Source of the DNA: Campylobacteraceae bacterium
Lineage (GTDB): Bacteria; Campylobacterota; Campylobacteria; Campylobacterales; Sulfurospirillaceae
Direction of reading: 5' to 3'
Length of the DNA stretch: 8,524 bases
NCBI GenBank assembly: GCA_019162915.1
Contig: JAFLKZ010000068.1
Span: 1-8,524 of the forward strand
Both the position numbers and the translations under genes were made by a program. Below the pieces are notes generated by a model that had not been told where the DNA came from, did not search any database, and was given only the letters and a program-made list of their open reading frames with translations. Shown in pieces: positions 7,126 through 8,524 of this stretch. Within the stretch, counting starts at the first letter, position 1. Each line of letters starts with the position of its first letter.

Positions 7126-8279
7126 TGAAAATAGCTCAATTTCTAGAAAATAAGCCACTTTTTTATGATGTGATTGATTATGCGCGAATGCCTAATGCTT
7201 ATCAAAGCATTCGAAATCATTTTAAACTTCCCCGTATTATACAGATAGTAGGAACCAATGGTAAGGGGACTACGGGGAGATTTTTAGCACATATGCTTCT
7301 CCAAAATGGTTTACATGTAGGGCATTATACTTCACCTCATATTTTAAAATTCAATGAACGTATTTGGATAGATGGTGAAGATATTAATAATGAAATACTT
7401 GAAGTGTATCATCAAAAAACAATCTCTTTATTACCCATAGAGTATGCTTCTTCCTTGTCTTATTTTGAGTATACGACACTTTTAGCAATGGCTATTTTTT
7501 GTGATAAGTGTGATTATGTTGTACTTGAAGCAGGACTTGGAGGGGAGTTTGATGCCACCTCTGTGTTTGAGAAAATTTTGTCGATTATTACGCCTATTGG
7601 ATTTGACCATCAGGCTTTCTTGGGAGAAAGTATCGAGGAGATAGCACAAACAAAAATAAATAGTGTTAAAAATGATTTCATTTTAGCCAAACAATACGAG
7701 CCAGAAATCTATGGAATCGCTTTACAAAAATCTTGTGAAGTAGACAAAAAACTTTTTTATGTCGAAAGTTTTTTTGATAATAAAACATTGAAAAATATAG
7801 CGACCTTCGGAGAAAAGCAGGGTTACCCATCCTTTTTACTAGATAACTTCACAACCGCATTTTGTGCATTAAGCGTTCTAGGGTATGATATCAATCTTGA
7901 TACATTTCAGCCTTTAACGATAATGGGTAGATGTCAAAAAATTTATCCTAATGTTACTATTGATGTGGGTCATAATGTGATGGCCGCGAGAGCTATAGTG
8001 CATCATTTTAAAGAAAAAAAAGTGATATTAGTCTACAATAGCTATAAAGATAAAGATTATGAAACAATTTTGAAGATTCTGCAACCTATTATTTTAGAAA
8101 TACAAATAATAGATGTCGACGCGCAAAGAGTGGTAGAGAAAGAAAATTTATATAAGATTGCTACTTCTTTAAACTTAGCTATCTCTTCTTTTAAGAGCGT
8201 TAGCAAGACGCAAGAGTATCTTGTATTTGGCTCTTTTTCGGTTGTGGAAGCTTTTTTAAAGGGTATCCGTGAAAAATAA
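7125..8279 (+). CDS. folC: Folylpolyglutamate synthase / dihydrofolate synthase FolC
   Basis: FolC adds glutamate to folates with ATP and, in most bacteria, also joins glutamate to dihydropteroate to make dihydrofolate. The 384-residue product is shorter than E. coli FolC (422). The P-loop GTNGKGTT is at residues 43-50 and the loop with TSPHILKFNER at 69-79. LEAGLGGEFDAT is at 134-145 and TPIGFDHQAFLG at 156-167, followed by the conserved lysine in QTKIN (Lys177). The C-terminal domain has MGRCQKI at 267-273, DVGHN at 280-284, YKDKD at 307-311 and GSFSVVEAFL at 369-378. All Mur-ligase-type steps are covered. DVGHNV replaces the more usual D(G/V)AHNP, a mild deviation. The ATG shares one base with the preceding stop (TAATG) and has no good ribosome site of its own, so translation probably depends on termination of the cyclase gene. 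Single-function versus bifunctional activity cannot be decided here. Confidence 0.94.
   Translation: MKIAQFLENKPLFYDVIDYARMPNAYQSIRNHFKLPRIIQIVGTNGKGTTGRFLAHMLLQNGLHVGHYTSPHILKFNERIWIDGEDINNEILEVYHQKTISLLPIEYASSLSYFEYTTLLAMAIFCDKCDYVVLEAGLGGEFDATSVFEKILSIITPIGFDHQAFLGESIEEIAQTKINSVKNDFILAKQYEPEIYGIALQKSCEVDKKLFYVESFFDNKTLKNIATFGEKQGYPSFLLDNFTTAFCALSVLGYDINLDTFQPLTIMGRCQKIYPNVTIDVGHNVMAARAIVHHFKEKKVILVYNSYKDKDYETILKILQPIILEIQIIDVDAQRVVEKENLYKIATSLNLAISSFKSVSKTQEYLVFGSFSVVEAFLKGIREK
7185..7213 (+). repeat. Nested, mutually exclusive inverted repeats in early folC
   Basis: The segment 7205-7213 (AAGCATTCG) can pair with either of two upstream copies of AATGC. One option is CGAATGC (7185-7191) with GCATTCG (7207-7213), a 15-base loop. 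The other is AATGCTT (7194-7200) with AAGCATT (7205-7211), a 4-base loop. Each gives 7 perfect pairs, and they exclude each other. It lies 60-88 bases after the folC start. No terminator T-run follows. Function is unproven and chance is plausible. Confidence 0.35.
8258..8263 (+). promoter_or_regulatory. Ribosome binding site AAAGGG for the GTG-started gene after folC
   Basis: AAAGGG lies within the end of folC, 5 bases before the GTG at 8269. It is the main reason for choosing this non-ATG start; there is no ATG in the first 85 codons of the frame. Confidence 0.7.
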
Positions 8280-8524
8280 ATTTACAGTTACTATTTCTGA
8301 TGTCCATGGGTCAAAGCATTATTTATTGCATCAATTGATTAAAAAGTTTTTGTTTTATTTTGCGCTATTTGTTGTTATTGTTATCGTTATTGGGAGTATT
8401 TCTATCTCCTTTCTTGTAAAAGAAGTATCCTCTTTGGAAGAAAAAAAAGAGGCGGCATTAATAGAAAGTAGGACTCTTTTGGTAGAGAACGAAGAGCTAC
8501 AAAGTAAAATTTTAGAAAAAGCCC
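8269..8524 (+). CDS. N-terminus of a probable M23 peptidoglycan endopeptidase, Csd1/Csd2-like (partial, 3' end outside window)
   Basis: The first 85 codons of an open frame run off the window. After a GTG start the protein has a short cytoplasmic lead (VKNKFTVTISDVHGSKHY), one strong membrane segment at about residues 27-50, and then a Glu/Lys/Leu-rich stretch from 51 on that looks like a coiled coil. This layout fits the anchored, coiled-coil part of M23 zinc peptidases, which trim peptidoglycan crosslinks in the periplasm. The catalytic domain is not in the window, so the call rests on this N-terminus and on position: in H. pylori folC is followed by csd2, csd1 and ccmA, and in C. jejuni by an M23 peptidase gene, as I recall. 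Those genes set helical cell shape. The start overlaps folC by 11 bp. It would most likely be followed by another M23 gene and/or a bactofilin. An unrelated membrane-anchored coiled-coil protein is the main alternative. Confidence 0.65.
   Translation, partial: MKNKFTVTISDVHGSKHYLLHQLIKKFLFYFALFVVIVIVIGSISISFLVKEVSSLEEKKEAALIESRTLLVENEELQSKILEKA

Overview
The window is a single co-directional (+ strand) block of housekeeping and envelope genes. It is low in GC, densely packed and almost free of non-coding DNA. Gene order and protein sequence point to Campylobacterota (Epsilonproteobacteria), perhaps a Sulfurospirillum-like genus. I infer this from remembered synteny and sequence resemblance, not from a search. 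The order yajC-secD-secF-leuS-lptE-(GGDEF)-folC-(M23 peptidase) matches the order I recall around H. pylori HP1551-HP1543 and C. jejuni Cj1094c-Cj1087c.

Layout: 1-56 is the C-terminal tail of yajC. 49-1632 is secD and 1632-2603 is secF, together the SecDF accessory part of the Sec translocon. 2627-5074 is leuS (leucyl-tRNA synthetase). 5076-5600 is a small lipoprotein, LptE of the LPS export machine. 5581-7125 encodes a soluble-looking diguanylate cyclase with a long helical N-terminal region and a complete GGDEF domain with an I-site. 7125-8279 is folC (folylpolyglutamate/dihydrofolate synthase). From 8269 to the window edge is the start of a single-pass membrane protein with a periplasmic coiled coil, most likely the Csd1/Csd2-type M23 peptidoglycan peptidase of helical-shape loci.

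Junctions are -8, -1, +23, +1, -20, -1 and -11 bp, so translational coupling is likely throughout. I see no room for a promoter or terminator between genes, and no stretch of 300 bases lacks a gene. There are no tRNA or rRNA genes, insertion sequences, CRISPR arrays or phage genes.

Functionally, SecDF and YajC help export envelope proteins, LptE works at the outer-membrane LPS translocon, and the peptidase shapes the cell wall. LeuRS and FolC are metabolic passengers that the lineage keeps in the cluster. The least ordinary member is the diguanylate cyclase: a c-di-GMP signalling enzyme coupled to lptE by a 20-bp overlap and placed just before the folC/cell-shape genes. Smaller points of interest are hairpin-capable inverted repeats early in secD, leuS and folC. 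I found no clearly new multi-gene system here.
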